64,000 bases of DNA from Ohtaekwangia sp. (GCA_021155195.1 JAJNPV010000042.1:1054001-1118000), one strand, 5' to 3'. Positions 1 to 7,844 are shown, counted from the stretch's first letter. The notes: generated by a model not told the origin, from the sequence alone. Program-made: numbers and translations.

Positions 1-1
1 A

Positions 2-736
2 GAATATATAATTGAGGTCAAAAATTATGATCGTAATGATCACTTTATGCAATATGGCACTGAGTTTAGGAGCGCAAAATTTGGATGGATTGCCAACTAT
101 AAAGGTGTATCTGAAGGAGTTGAATGTAGGACATGGTCTAGTTTCTATAAAGTAATAGAAACCCAGATACGTGAAGAAGATATTGAAGATGGTGTTAAAA
201 TAATTTATAAATCCTATCTAGCATATTTAAAATCCGTTTGTTCGATTGTAAACCATAAAAGTATGAAGCTTACCAATCTGTCGTCTTTGTTTACTTTTAA
301 TCAAATACTTCCTAAAGTAATTGAGATTCCTATTGAGTCTTTAAAATGTTCTTTATACTATAACGCACGATCTTTTTATAACGATAGGAGCGGATATCAC
401 ATCAAATTGCAAAGGAGTGATACAAGCTCAGACTCAGTCTATCTATGGTTTGGTATCTTTTATAGTGAGAATGATTTGGGAATTGGGATTGCAGTGCAAA
501 AAAATAACTGCCACCCAATTTATGACCATATTAATTTGAACTTGATTGAAGGAGTATATTTTGACAAAACCAAATATGATAGAGATGAGGATTGGGGTGA
601 ACTTTATTGGTTTATCATGAAGAAGGAATATTTTGAAAGGTTAAATGATATCGCTGATATTGACAAACAAACAGAATTAATAAGGGATTTTTTTATTGAT
701 GTGATTGACTCAATTCGTGAGTATCTACCTAAATAA
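2..736 (+). CDS. PD-(D/E)XK nuclease-like protein, 5' end outside window
   Basis: The frame is open from base 2, so the gene begins upstream of the window; 244 residues are visible. An internal ATG at 47 is not a convincing start, because the codons before it read IIEVKNYDR, which resembles the E-x-K half of a PD-(D/E)XK nuclease core with K as the catalytic lysine. The rest is an alpha/beta region with many aromatic and charged residues and no membrane segment. The gene ends 14 bp before the DUF6090-like gene and may be co-transcribed with it. Nuclease identity is inferred from one motif and the catalytic aspartate is not visible. It could be a restriction-type or defence nuclease. Confidence 0.55.
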   Translation, partial: EYIIEVKNYDRNDHFMQYGTEFRSAKFGWIANYKGVSEGVECRTWSSFYKVIETQIREEDIEDGVKIIYKSYLAYLKSVCSIVNHKSMKLTNLSSLFTFNQILPKVIEIPIESLKCSLYYNARSFYNDRSGYHIKLQRSDTSSDSVYLWFGIFYSENDLGIGIAVQKNNCHPIYDHINLNLIEGVYFDKTKYDRDEDWGELYWFIMKKEYFERLNDIADIDKQTELIRDFFIDVIDSIREYLPK

Positions 737-750
737 AAAGGAGGACTTTT

Positions 751-1539
751 ATGAAGAAGCTCAGTATTTGGATTATGGAACATATACAAAAGGAGAATTG
801 GTTTTCTCACTTCGTTATGTTTCTAACAACAGTAATTGGAATTCTAATTGCGCTTGAATTAGATCAATTTCGAGAGAGAAAAAGTGATGCAGCAAAAGCA
901 GAACTTTATCGCATTAGATTAAACAATGAACTTAAAATGAATAAGGCTCAAGTTATTAGTAATAAATTAGCTGTACTTCGTGCTTATACAGTGATTGAAA
1001 TATCAAGATCTTATTCAGCAACAGATCATGGTGATTATTTTGTTCCAAAACAATTAATTGATTCATTATTAACCTTAGATATGGGTTTTAAAGATTTAAT
1101 TATAATCAAAGCTATTGACAAGGATATGCTTTTTGTTGAGTTTGAATTCTCGGTTACTGATAATACACTTAATTTTGATTCATGGGAGGCAACGAAAGCT
1201 TCAAACGTTTTACAAAGCCTAATGCCATTAGAAGTATTTCATTACTCGAGTGCTTATAAAGCTCTTAATTCAAATTTAGCTGGAACACCCAAGGAGTTTC
1301 TTAAAATGGTGGAAGTCATGATGATTGACAATGAACTCTCTGATGAAGAACGAATTGAGCTCCTTCGCTCGTTGCGCAGACTAATTATGGACTTTTATCA
1401 AAAGGAACAAGCTGTATCGCAATGTCTAAGGGAAATTAAATCGATTGGCGAGAATGGAAATATTATAGAGGAATTAATTGAACCTAATGACTCTACTCTT
1501 TTATCAAATAAAGTTAAGTCTTTCCTTGTTGATTTTTAA
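751..1539 (+). CDS. DUF6090-like single-pass membrane protein, copy 1
   Basis: A 262-residue protein with one predicted membrane helix at about residues 20-37 (FVMFLTTVIGILIALELDQ), followed by a long soluble, mostly helical region. The amphipathic N-terminus, one helix with GILIAL, then charged residues resembles the DUF6090 family of Bacteroidota; this is recognition by pattern, and function is unknown. The start is secure because a strong Shine-Dalgarno AAGGAGG (738-744) lies 6 bp upstream, which is unusual in this phylum. A close paralogue lies at 20244-21032, roughly 85 percent identical by eye, so the two copies bracket the integrase and defence island. It follows the nuclease-like gene by 14 bp. 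Confidence 0.75.
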   Translation: MKKLSIWIMEHIQKENWFSHFVMFLTTVIGILIALELDQFRERKSDAAKAELYRIRLNNELKMNKAQVISNKLAVLRAYTVIEISRSYSATDHGDYFVPKQLIDSLLTLDMGFKDLIIIKAIDKDMLFVEFEFSVTDNTLNFDSWEATKASNVLQSLMPLEVFHYSSAYKALNSNLAGTPKEFLKMVEVMMIDNELSDEERIELLRSLRRLIMDFYQKEQAVSQCLREIKSIGENGNIIEELIEPNDSTLLSNKVKSFLVDF

Positions 1540-1556
1540 CAATCCAGCCTGATCCT

Positions 1557-2138
1557 ATGATTTCACTTAAATTAATTAAGTCACCTTCTATTTATTGGAA
1601 TTCATTCAAGCTACTATATGATGACTTGGAAGATAGCTTTCGATTTGTGAATCCTACTGAAGCTCATTTAACCGTTTATTCACTTAGATTTTATGAATTA
1701 TTAATTCGCGCCTCTACAGAGTTTGAAAGTATTTGTAAGGATAAAATTGAAGAATATACATTATCTACTAAAAAGAGGGAAGACTTAAACATAAAGGATT
1801 ACCATTTGCTTAATGCTCACCAGGAAAATAAACCGAGCAGGATTAGTATTGGATATATATTTTCAGAACCTCTTTTTGTAAAGCCTCTTGAGAATTGGTC
1901 AACTTCGCATTCATTAGATTGGTATCAAGATTATAATTCCGTTAAACATAATCGTGTTAAAGACTTTCATTTAGCTAGTCTTCAAAATGTGCTAAAAAGC
2001 ATAGCGGCATTATTTATTATTATTGAACGATTCGATTTATGTCCTAAGGGACACATTTCATATTTAGAAGCAGAGGAGAACCTTGGTATAATTTCAAGCA
2101 ATGATGTATGGCCGGTAGTAATGCTAAAGGATTATTAA
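1557..2138 (+). CDS. Hypothetical protein with HEPN-like C-terminal motif
   Basis: A 193-residue soluble protein that I do not recognise by name. The segment WYQDYNSVKHNRVKDFH near residues 123-139 followed by a helix ending in AALFIIIERF resembles HEPN-superfamily helical domains. RVKDFH fits the R-x4-H pattern of HEPN ribonucleases, although the second position is not the preferred polar residue. The gene starts 17 bp after the DUF6090-like gene on the same strand and ends 19 bp before a convergent gene. If HEPN is right it could be an RNA-targeting toxin or an accessory defence protein, but this is inference from a short motif. Confidence 0.6.
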   Translation: MISLKLIKSPSIYWNSFKLLYDDLEDSFRFVNPTEAHLTVYSLRFYELLIRASTEFESICKDKIEEYTLSTKKREDLNIKDYHLLNAHQENKPSRISIGYIFSEPLFVKPLENWSTSHSLDWYQDYNSVKHNRVKDFHLASLQNVLKSIAALFIIIERFDLCPKGHISYLEAEENLGIISSNDVWPVVMLKDY

Positions 2139-2157
2139 TCCAGGATGAGCTCGAATT

Positions 2158-2736
2158 TTATTCTATGAGACAGTTTGGAGGAAATACTTCAACGTTTTCT
2201 CTTAGACTTATGGAATACGTTGGTAATTCAATCATGATTCCTGAATCTATTTCACCGAAAATTGACTCTACTTCATCGCAATTAACTCTTACTCTGAAAG
2301 CCGAGTTATAACCAAGCAATTGTGCGCCAGGAGCAGGGGAGGTTGAGAACATTATTGAATCACCCAGGGGATATAGCCTATTCTTTCCAGTTCGATCATC
2401 AAGAAATTTCAAATCGTAGGAGCGTTGGTCAATTAAACCAAATCCTTTGTTCAAAGAACACCAATCCAATAAAATATCTGTTACTTGATGCTTTGCTTCT
2501 TTGTCATCGAGGGAGATTAGCAACCAATCATCTTCAAACTGTTTTTTTGATTCGTCCCACAGTTTAGTGAGATATTCAATGATTCTATTTTCAAATTCAT
2601 CGCGGGCTTTTGAATTTCCAATTCTAGTTCCAATTCTATTTAATGGATCAAAATCCTTCAATAAGATTGCCCTTAACAATTTTTCGCGTTTGGGATTCAG
2701 GTAAATCCATCTTTCTTTGATTCGGATAAGTGCCAT
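2158..2736 (-). CDS. Hypothetical protein, paralogue of upstream neighbour
   Basis: A 192-residue protein of unknown function, beginning MALIRIKERW. It aligns along its whole length with the next gene upstream on the minus strand (2743-3339). Shared features are a basic start (LIRIKERW against LIKIKDRY), the motif W-x-x-x-S-L-D-D-x-E-A-K followed by LLxWCSLxKGF, the phrase YPLG, and a C-terminal part rich in beta-strand patterns (INCD/VNCD, GEID, ELPTYSI/DLPAYTI). There is no signal peptide or membrane helix. The two genes are 6 bp apart and form a minus-strand operon that diverges from a small XRE regulator. Confidence 0.7.
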   Translation of the reverse strand: MALIRIKERWIYLNPKREKLLRAILLKDFDPLNRIGTRIGNSKARDEFENRIIEYLTKLWDESKKQFEDDWLLISLDDKEAKHQVTDILLDWCSLNKGFGLIDQRSYDLKFLDDRTGKNRLYPLGDSIMFSTSPAPGAQLLGYNSAFRVRVNCDEVESIFGEIDSGIMIELPTYSISLRENVEVFPPNCLIE

Positions 2737-2742
2737 AGTTGT

Positions 2743-3339
2743 TTAATTTCTCTCAACTTCCTTAGGTTTTCCTAGCCGAGGTATCACCTCGATCTTATTT
2801 GTTAAGTTGATTGTGTAAGCTGGTAAGTCAATAGTCAATTTCGTGTCGATTTCACCTTTAATTTCTTCCACTGTATCGCAATTGATGGTTACCCTGAATG
2901 ATGGGCTCCATCCAAGCAATTTCACATAGGTTGGTGTGATGTCAGCCACAAGTTGAATGGTCGATCCTAATGGATAAATCATATCGATTCCTGTATTTTT
3001 TAGTATTATCTTTTCAAGTGGAGTCAGATCACTTGTTACTTTAAACCCTTTACGAAGTGAGCACCAAGCTAGTAGTAGGTTAGTAATTTGGAATTTTGCC
3101 TCCTGATCATCTAGGCTTAGATGTATCCAATCTTCATCAAAAATATCATTTGCATTTCTGTTGATATGGGCTAAAAATATTGTAGTACGCCTGGTAAATT
3201 CTCTTGCTGTTTTATCATTTAACTTTTTAGGAATAACACCGTCTTCAGTAGTGTAATCTTGCATAAGAGCTTTCCACAATCCTTTCTGTTTCTGTGGTGT
3301 AAGGAAGACATACCGATCTTTTATTTTGATTAAGGACAT
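2743..3339 (-). CDS. Hypothetical protein, first gene of paralogous pair
   Basis: About 198 residues from the ATG at 3339 (MSLIKIKDRY). The open frame runs 33 bases further upstream to 3372, but that extension lies inside the palindrome and has no counterpart in the paralogue, whose start MALIRIKERW matches the 3339 start exactly. The centre holds the shared block SLDDQEAKFQITNLLLAWCS. I do not recognise a family. The gene is probably controlled by the palindrome at 3351-3378, which lies 11 bp upstream of its start and is shared with the divergent XRE gene. Confidence 0.7.
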   Translation of the reverse strand: MSLIKIKDRYVFLTPQKQKGLWKALMQDYTTEDGVIPKKLNDKTAREFTRRTTIFLAHINRNANDIFDEDWIHLSLDDQEAKFQITNLLLAWCSLRKGFKVTSDLTPLEKIILKNTGIDMIYPLGSTIQLVADITPTYVKLLGWSPSFRVTINCDTVEEIKGEIDTKLTIDLPAYTINLTNKIEVIPRLGKPKEVERN

Positions 3340-3350
3340 ACCCAAAGATA

Positions 3351-3378
3351 TTATTAATGACATATATGTCATTAATAA
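3351..3378. promoter_or_regulatory. Perfect 28-bp palindromic operator candidate
   Basis: The half-site TTATTAATGACATA is followed directly by its exact reverse complement, a 28-bp perfect palindrome. It lies between two divergent genes, the paralogous hypothetical pair on the minus strand and an XRE-type regulator on the plus strand. This is a typical arrangement for an autoregulated operator bound by a helix-turn-helix dimer. Its symmetry makes both strands open with an accidental MTYMSLI reading frame, which is why longer starts for both neighbours should not be trusted. No T-tract follows it, so it is not a terminator. Confidence 0.65.
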
Positions 3379-3407
3379 AGTTGTCTAATTTCTTGAGTTT
3401 GGCATCA

Positions 3408-3629
3408 ATGGGCCACTTAAGAGATCCAAAACTTTTAAAGCAGATTGCCGCAAGGATTCGAGACCTTAGGGTGGATAAAGGAATTACGTTGGAGGCATTT
3501 TATAATGATACGGGCATTCATTTGGCGAGAATTGAATCATCCGAAGGTAACGTAACGGTGAGCACCCTGAACCACATCTGCAAGTATTTTGGACTTTCCC
3601 TGCAGGAATTCTTCAAAGGAATTAATTAG
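3408..3629 (+). CDS. XRE-family helix-turn-helix regulator
   Basis: A 73-residue DNA-binding protein, little more than one Cro/CI-type helix-turn-helix domain. The sequence LLKQIAARIRDLRVDKGITL then ESSEGNVTVSTLNHICKYFG and LSLQEFF follow the five-helix XRE layout. The frame is open from 3357, but the first 17 codons overlap the palindrome and are hydrophobic filler, so the ATG at 3408 (MGHLRDPKL) is preferred. By position it should repress its own promoter and that of the divergent paralogous pair through the 28-bp palindrome. Confidence 0.8.
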   Translation: MGHLRDPKLLKQIAARIRDLRVDKGITLEAFYNDTGIHLARIESSEGNVTVSTLNHICKYFGLSLQEFFKGIN

Positions 3630-3742
3630 CAAGCTGCTCTTTTAATTTTCCTGTATTCCCCAATACTGACTTTTTCTGATTTCCGTTTATGGAATATGTG
3701 TCTTTGGCGCATCTATGGATTATATATCTAAATCCTGGAAAT

Positions 3743-4402
3743 ATGGAAAAGCAAATTATCACCATCGCTTTACTCCTGGCTCTTGTCGGTTCCTCCTTTG
3801 CCCAAACTACTTCAACCACGCCAGAAGCAATCAATATCAATTTTATAAACAGAGGTTATTTTTACGCAGCTTCTCCGCCTATGGCATCCACCAGTGGCTA
3901 TGGTGGATGGGGCCAGTCGGGTAACTTGTATCAGCCGATTGATTCTGAGTCTAGCTATGACAAGAATAAATTAACTGTGCTGGTTGATGTAAATAAACCA
4001 GATTTGTTTGCAGAGAAGTATCAAGGGATTACCCTATACGTTGCCAATACGTGTGCTGATACTGTTTTCTTTAATGTGCAGGATAGCAGACTCAATATGA
4101 AATTGCAGGCACTTGATAAAGATGGTGTTTGGAAAGACATTGAATATTTGCCTTCGAGCTGGTGCGGCAACAGTTACCATCAGCTTTACCTTCCCTCAGG
4201 TAACTATTGGAAGTTCACCATACCGGTTTATCACGGGAAAATGAAAACCAAAATAAGAGCTGTCTTATCCTTCGCAAATTCAATTGAAGGTGAGGAACAG
4301 TTGGTATACAGTAATGAATTTGAGGGGAGTATAAACTCTGGCCAATTTTCTAAAATGCCCAAGTACAAACCTAATGGAATGATGGACCCTTATAATAATT
4401 GA
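3743..4402 (+). CDS. Secreted protein of unknown function
   Basis: About 219 residues from the ATG at 3743. The N-terminus MEKQIITIALLLALVGSSFAQ is a clear Sec signal peptide with cleavage after AFAQ-type residues, which argues against the longer frame from 3689. The mature part has an extended beta-rich pattern, and two cysteines (NTCADT and SSWCGNS) might pair. I recognise no catalytic motif. It is followed 35 bp later by another exported protein on the same strand, so the two may be co-expressed envelope proteins. Confidence 0.7.
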   Translation: MEKQIITIALLLALVGSSFAQTTSTTPEAININFINRGYFYAASPPMASTSGYGGWGQSGNLYQPIDSESSYDKNKLTVLVDVNKPDLFAEKYQGITLYVANTCADTVFFNVQDSRLNMKLQALDKDGVWKDIEYLPSSWCGNSYHQLYLPSGNYWKFTIPVYHGKMKTKIRAVLSFANSIEGEEQLVYSNEFEGSINSGQFSKMPKYKPNGMMDPYNN

Positions 4403-4437
4403 TTTAGATATCGAACTACCAACTAAACCCAGAACCC

Positions 4438-5352
4438 ATGAAAAAGCTAATCCTATGTTTTCTTGTGACGGTGATAGTTTCCACAACATCCTTTGCTTAC
4501 CCAATAAGCCCCAGGCCGCTCCGGAAGTTAATTATTGAAAGTGAGTACATCGTAGTCGCGCATGTATCAGATATCTATGAGAAGAAGAGTAAGAAGAAGG
4601 ATTATTGGGAAGGATTTATTGCAGAGCTGAAGGTTAGAGATGTTCTTCAAGGAAGACTTAGGGACACGATTTTGTATATCACCTATACCCCTTATATGAT
4701 TTGTCCTGCGCCAGCGCATTTTGAGAAGGGAACAGAAGTGTTGGTATTTCTAAACAAGCAGAAAGACCAATTTTATGTGAATGCCTTATCGTATGGGGTG
4801 AAGACATTGAGCGAGGATGAGATCTTGATTTATACAAGTAGGATAAAAGAGATGCAGGAAATCCTAAAGATTGAAGATAAAGATGAGCAGTTTATTCAAT
4901 CCGCAGATTGGATGGTAAAGTGTGTGGAAAATCTGGTAACACGATATGAAGGTATTTATGAGCTTTCTCCAGGAAGCAATTTCATGTCTTTCTATGATAG
5001 AGGTGAACAGCAACCCTTTCAATTTGCATTGAATGCTGATCAGATGCTACGTTTAAAGAATGCACTCTTCGCCTCACCCTCATTGGGTTACGAAGAGTTA
5101 GGAATGATCGACTTGATTTATGCCAGCGATCCGGAACGAATTTATAGCTTCATGTATGATAACCTAAGTGCGATAAAGGAGGATAGGTATTGGATGGCAG
5201 GGGAGGTAATGAAGCGGATGATGTATTATAAGACCTCACCTCAACTTGAGAAACTGGCAAGTGAATTTGAAAGCAAGATGTATAGCTTGAAGGATGAAAA
5301 AGATCTCAAGGACTTAATTGCAATGTTTGTAGAGGAAATAGAAAAGCAATAA
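4438..5352 (+). CDS. Secreted protein of unknown function
   Basis: A 304-residue protein with a signal peptide (MKKLILCFLVTVIVSTTSFA). The mature N-terminal part, about residues 25-130, has a beta-rich pattern (SEYIVVAHVSDIYE, TILYITYTPY, TEVLVFLNK) of the small OB/NTR-like sort seen in many exported Bacteroidota proteins. The C-terminal half is helical and acidic. No catalytic residues are apparent. It ends 19 bp before the convergent integrase. Confidence 0.65.
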   Translation: MKKLILCFLVTVIVSTTSFAYPISPRPLRKLIIESEYIVVAHVSDIYEKKSKKKDYWEGFIAELKVRDVLQGRLRDTILYITYTPYMICPAPAHFEKGTEVLVFLNKQKDQFYVNALSYGVKTLSEDEILIYTSRIKEMQEILKIEDKDEQFIQSADWMVKCVENLVTRYEGIYELSPGSNFMSFYDRGEQQPFQFALNADQMLRLKNALFASPSLGYEELGMIDLIYASDPERIYSFMYDNLSAIKEDRYWMAGEVMKRMMYYKTSPQLEKLASEFESKMYSLKDEKDLKDLIAMFVEEIEKQ

Positions 5353-5371
5353 CTCAAAACCATTTGGCCAA

Positions 5372-6595
5372 TTATTTTGCTTCAACAAATATTCTTTTCA
5401 TCAAGCTGTCGGCAGCATCCGGATCCTTGTCTTTAAGGTAGATTTCAGTTGTATTAATCCTTTTGTGATTTAGGCTCTTAGATACGCCATACAAATCACC
5501 CGTTCTTCTAAGAGCCATGTATGCAAATGAATGTCTGCTAACATGGAAGGACACCTTTTTATTTATCCCGACCAGCTTAACAACGGCTTTCAAATTTTTA
5601 TTTACGATAGTATTTGCGGAACTGATTTGCTGTGTTAGATATTCATAATTAGAATAATCTCTATTATTCTTTAGATAGGGAAAAATGAACATATCAGACT
5701 TAGAGAACGGTTTTCTATATAAGGTTAAAATGGCTTTGGCTTCTGGAGTCAAAAATACTGTGTGCGGATCACCAGTTTTGTCCATGACATAATGCAGGTG
5801 GTCGCCCTGAATATTTTTCCATTTTATTTGAAGCAGATCACCAAATCTGATTCCAGCGCAATAGAAGGATAGAATAAACATGTTTCTGGCATGCCATTCC
5901 CGACTGTCTGCTATTAGTTCAGCAATCTCAAGCTTTTTGATTTCCTCCTCGGTTAATTTGTCTCTGTAAGTTTTGGCCGATTTTATCTTATACTTATTAA
6001 AGGGATTTGCTTCAGAACTAATGATGCCTTCCATTACAGCACTTCTTATAATTGCTCTTAGGCCTTTAAAATCTGTTTGGATTGTATTGATCTGGTTGCC
6101 TTTCAGTGTCCAGTAATTCTCATACCCCTTTAAAAAGGTTACAGTTATGTCCTCAAATTGAATATCTTCTGAACCATAGTAAGATATCACTTTACTGATA
6201 AGATGTCCCTTTTTCACTCCTGTTCTATTTTGTTCATGGTTATTATGGCGCTCAACCTCTTTTCTTGCAAACTCAGGAAATGAAACTCGGGTGGTTGCAC
6301 CTTTTTCAGTTAAAACCTGAGTTAGGGAAGGCTGTTTTCCTAGATTAATGAAATAGCCTTCCATGGCTTGATATTGACTTATTAAGGATTTAATCAATTC
6401 ATTGATCTCTTTGTGTTGAAGGCAAGTAGTCCGGACCCAGAGCCCATATTTAGCCTTAGGGTTGAAGTGATACTTTTTTATATGCCTTCCGAGTGAGATA
6501 CGCTTGTGTATCCTGTCTTTAGTCAAGCGGAGAATTAGGAGACTATTTCCTTCTCTGTTCTCCTTGTGATTAAGCTCTATGTTGTAAGTAATCAT
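5372..6595 (-). CDS. Tyrosine recombinase / phage-type integrase
   Basis: A 407-residue site-specific recombinase with the layout usual for Bacteroidota mobile elements. It has an N-terminal arm-type DNA-binding domain (about 1-75), a SAM-like core-binding domain (about 100-210) and a C-terminal catalytic domain. The catalytic residues look intact: R in CAGIRFGDLLQ near 251, HxxR at 351-354 (HVSRH), H at 377 (SLNHKR) and the nucleophile Y at 386 (TEIYL). It faces leftward with its start at 6595, next to two tandem 11-mers. It is probably the integrase of an island that includes neighbouring accessory genes, but no second attachment site could be identified inside the window. Confidence 0.92.
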   Translation of the reverse strand: MITYNIELNHKENREGNSLLILRLTKDRIHKRISLGRHIKKYHFNPKAKYGLWVRTTCLQHKEINELIKSLISQYQAMEGYFINLGKQPSLTQVLTEKGATTRVSFPEFARKEVERHNNHEQNRTGVKKGHLISKVISYYGSEDIQFEDITVTFLKGYENYWTLKGNQINTIQTDFKGLRAIIRSAVMEGIISSEANPFNKYKIKSAKTYRDKLTEEEIKKLEIAELIADSREWHARNMFILSFYCAGIRFGDLLQIKWKNIQGDHLHYVMDKTGDPHTVFLTPEAKAILTLYRKPFSKSDMFIFPYLKNNRDYSNYEYLTQQISSANTIVNKNLKAVVKLVGINKKVSFHVSRHSFAYMALRRTGDLYGVSKSLNHKRINTTEIYLKDKDPDAADSLMKRIFVEAK

Positions 6596-6600
6596 GATTT

Positions 6601-6622
6601 TACCGAAACATTACCGAAACAT
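6601..6622. repeat. Two tandem 11-mers upstream of integrase
   Basis: TACCGAAACAT occurs twice in direct tandem (6601-6611 and 6612-6622), beginning 6 bp from the integrase start codon. Such short direct repeats beside an integrase gene could be arm-type binding sites or part of its promoter. No third copy was noticed nearby. Confidence 0.5.
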
Positions 6623-6930
6623 TTTTGGATTTGGCTACTTTCAATAGCTTTCCAATGTATTGGTAAGGTTTTGATAATCAACAAAATGAACGCAAACTGA
6701 AGAAACTCAAAGCAAACGAAATCATAAAGACTCGTTCGGCAGGGGGCTCTTAATGATTAGGCAGTTACGTAAAGTAGCTGCCTTTTTCATTTAATTGGTT
6801 TACCAATTACAGACACTTAAACCCTACGCAGTGTCAGTGGTGAAATAGAAATAGATGCCTTTTCCAGTTCACTAATTGAAACGAAACCTGAATTCTAATT
6901 TATGAAACTGCTAACTTTCCCTTAGTCTGT
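6623..6930. other. Non-coding stretch beside integrase, possible attachment region
   Basis: No convincing gene is present. It contains the sequence GTTCGGCAGGGGGCTCT near 6734-6750, followed by a hairpin terminator. This could be the 3' end of a structured RNA or the chromosomal side of an attachment site, but it lacks a recognisable T-arm or CCA end, so no tRNA or tmRNA is called. The remainder to 6930 is featureless AT-rich sequence leading into a repeat. Confidence 0.35.
6759..6788 (+). terminator. Rho-independent terminator without an obvious upstream gene
   Basis: The stem AGGCAGTTAC / GTAGCTGCCT has one G-T type mismatch and a GTAAA loop, and is followed by a run of five T. The T-tract is on the plus strand, yet no plus-strand gene lies directly upstream (the integrase is on the minus strand). 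It may end a small RNA or be left over from the gene interrupted by integration. Confidence 0.6.
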
Positions 6931-6964
6931 ACTATATCCCCCGCGGGCGGGGGTAAGGGGGTGG
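6931..6964 (+). repeat. Repeat module A copy 1 (GC-rich palindromic element)
   Basis: It reads TATCCCCCGCGGGCGGGGG followed by TAAGGGGGTGG. The core CCCCCGCGGGCGGGGG is nearly palindromic. The same element recurs at 7625, 7747, 7845, 23116, 26369, 26924 and, degenerate, at 7507 and 28511. This copy ends 4 bp before the start codon of the DUF559 gene. Confidence 0.85.
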
Positions 6965-6968
6965 AAAA

Positions 6969-7385
6969 ATGGAAGCCAAAAAAGACAATCTACATTTGTA
7001 TAACACTAAACTTCAGCCATTCGCTAATGACTTGCGCAAGCGAATGACTAAAGCCGAAGCGTGTCTTTGGAAATTTGCGTTGAGAGCCAGTCAACTGAAA
7101 GGGTATCCACTTCGTAGGCAACGACCCGTACTAAACTACATAGCCGACTTTATGTGTAAAGACCTGATGCTGATTATTGAAGTAGATGGCATTACTCATC
7201 ATGATGAAAAAGTAATTGAAAATGATAAACGCAGACAAGCAGAGTTAGAACAGGCAGGCTTTACAGTTCTTCGATTCACAGATACTGAGGTGCTGAAGGG
7301 CATGACCGGGGTGATTGCTGAATTGGAAGATTGGATTGAAAAGTATGAAGCAAATAAAACCACCCCCCAACCCCCGTCCCGCTAA
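6969..7385 (+). CDS. DUF559 domain endonuclease-like protein
   Basis: A 138-residue protein matching the DUF559 family, small proteins related to very-short-patch-repair-like nucleases of the PD-(D/E)XK fold. Supporting residues are the opening LRKRMTKAEACLWKFALR, the middle RRQRPVLNYIADFMC with D in the first strand, LMLIIEVDGITHH carrying E-x-D/G, and the tail AGFTVLRFTDTEVL. The last residues TTPQPPSR are translated from a repeat element. The gene is therefore bracketed by module A, 4 bp before its ATG, and an inverted A-like element overlapping its stop. That suggests it travels with, or acts on, the repeats. DNA cleavage by this family is inferred from fold. Confidence 0.85.
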   Translation: MEAKKDNLHLYNTKLQPFANDLRKRMTKAEACLWKFALRASQLKGYPLRRQRPVLNYIADFMCKDLMLIIEVDGITHHDEKVIENDKRRQAELEQAGFTVLRFTDTEVLKGMTGVIAELEDWIEKYEANKTTPQPPSR

Positions 7386-7396
7386 GGCGGGAGGGA
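7359..7396 (-). repeat. Inverted A-like repeat overlapping end of DUF559 gene
   Basis: It reads CCACCCCCCAACCCCCGTCC followed by CGCTAAGGCGGGAGGG. Read on the minus strand it resembles module A, with a GGGGGTTGGGGGGTGG edge and a CCCGCC hairpin (CCCGCTAAGGCGGG on the plus strand). A near-identical element without a DUF559 gene lies at 22768-22803. Confidence 0.75.
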
Positions 7397-7535
7397 TAAG
7401 TTTGAGTGTCGTTGACTAGCGTGATTTTCAACGTTGCAATTGGTTCATCTTCACGTGCATTTAAAAAACTCACTAGCTATTGGTACTCAAATTCAATCGC
7501 TACCTCTATATCCTCCACGAGGTAAAGGGGTAGTA
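7397..7535. repeat. Degenerate repeat unit leading into tandem block
   Basis: There is no gene here. The end of this stretch (CTATATCCTCCACGAGG then TAAAGGGGTAG, 7506-7533) is a decayed copy of module A. The sequence before it contains CTTCACGTGC and CAATCGCTAC phrases that recur at the better preserved units to the right. Confidence 0.6.
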
Positions 7536-7537
7536 AG

Positions 7538-7784
7538 TCTTCACGTGCGATAACTCCCATCTCTAAATTTTATCAATTTGATAAGGCGTTTCCTGAAACA
7601 CTCAAATTTAATTTCAAGCTCTTACCATATCCCCCGTGGGCGGGGGTAAAGGGGTAGCAAATCTTCACGCGCGATAACTCCCACCTCTAAATTTATCAAT
7701 TTGATAAGGCGTTTCCTGGAACACTCAATTTAATTTCAAGCTCTTACCATATCCCCCGCAGGCGGGGGTAAGGGGGTGGCAAGT
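7538..7784. repeat. Two tandem 124-bp composite units (modules F + A)
   Basis: Units 7538-7661 and 7662-7784 are about 90 percent identical by eye. Each begins TCTTCACG(T/C)GCGATAACTC, contains TCAATTTGATAAGGCGTTTC and ends with a copy of module A (7625-7656 and 7747-7778). The F part reappears diverged at 23033-23115, again directly before a module A. These are repeats, not genes. Confidence 0.8.
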
Positions 7785-7844
7785 CTCACGCAGGTTAACT
7801 CACCAGGTACAATTGGAATCAAAATTTTAATCGCTACTCCACAC

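Noticed and set aside
2108..2704. Plus-strand frames opposite the paralogous gene at 2158-2736
   Set aside because: They are antisense shadows of a conserved protein with a well-defined paralogue, without their own ribosome-binding context.
3357..3407. Longer XRE start (MTYMSLI)
   Set aside because: The codons lie inside the palindrome, and the same accidental MTYMSLI appears on the opposite strand.
6734..6760. tRNA or tmRNA 3' end
   Set aside because: No T-arm motif, matching acceptor stem or CCA could be found.
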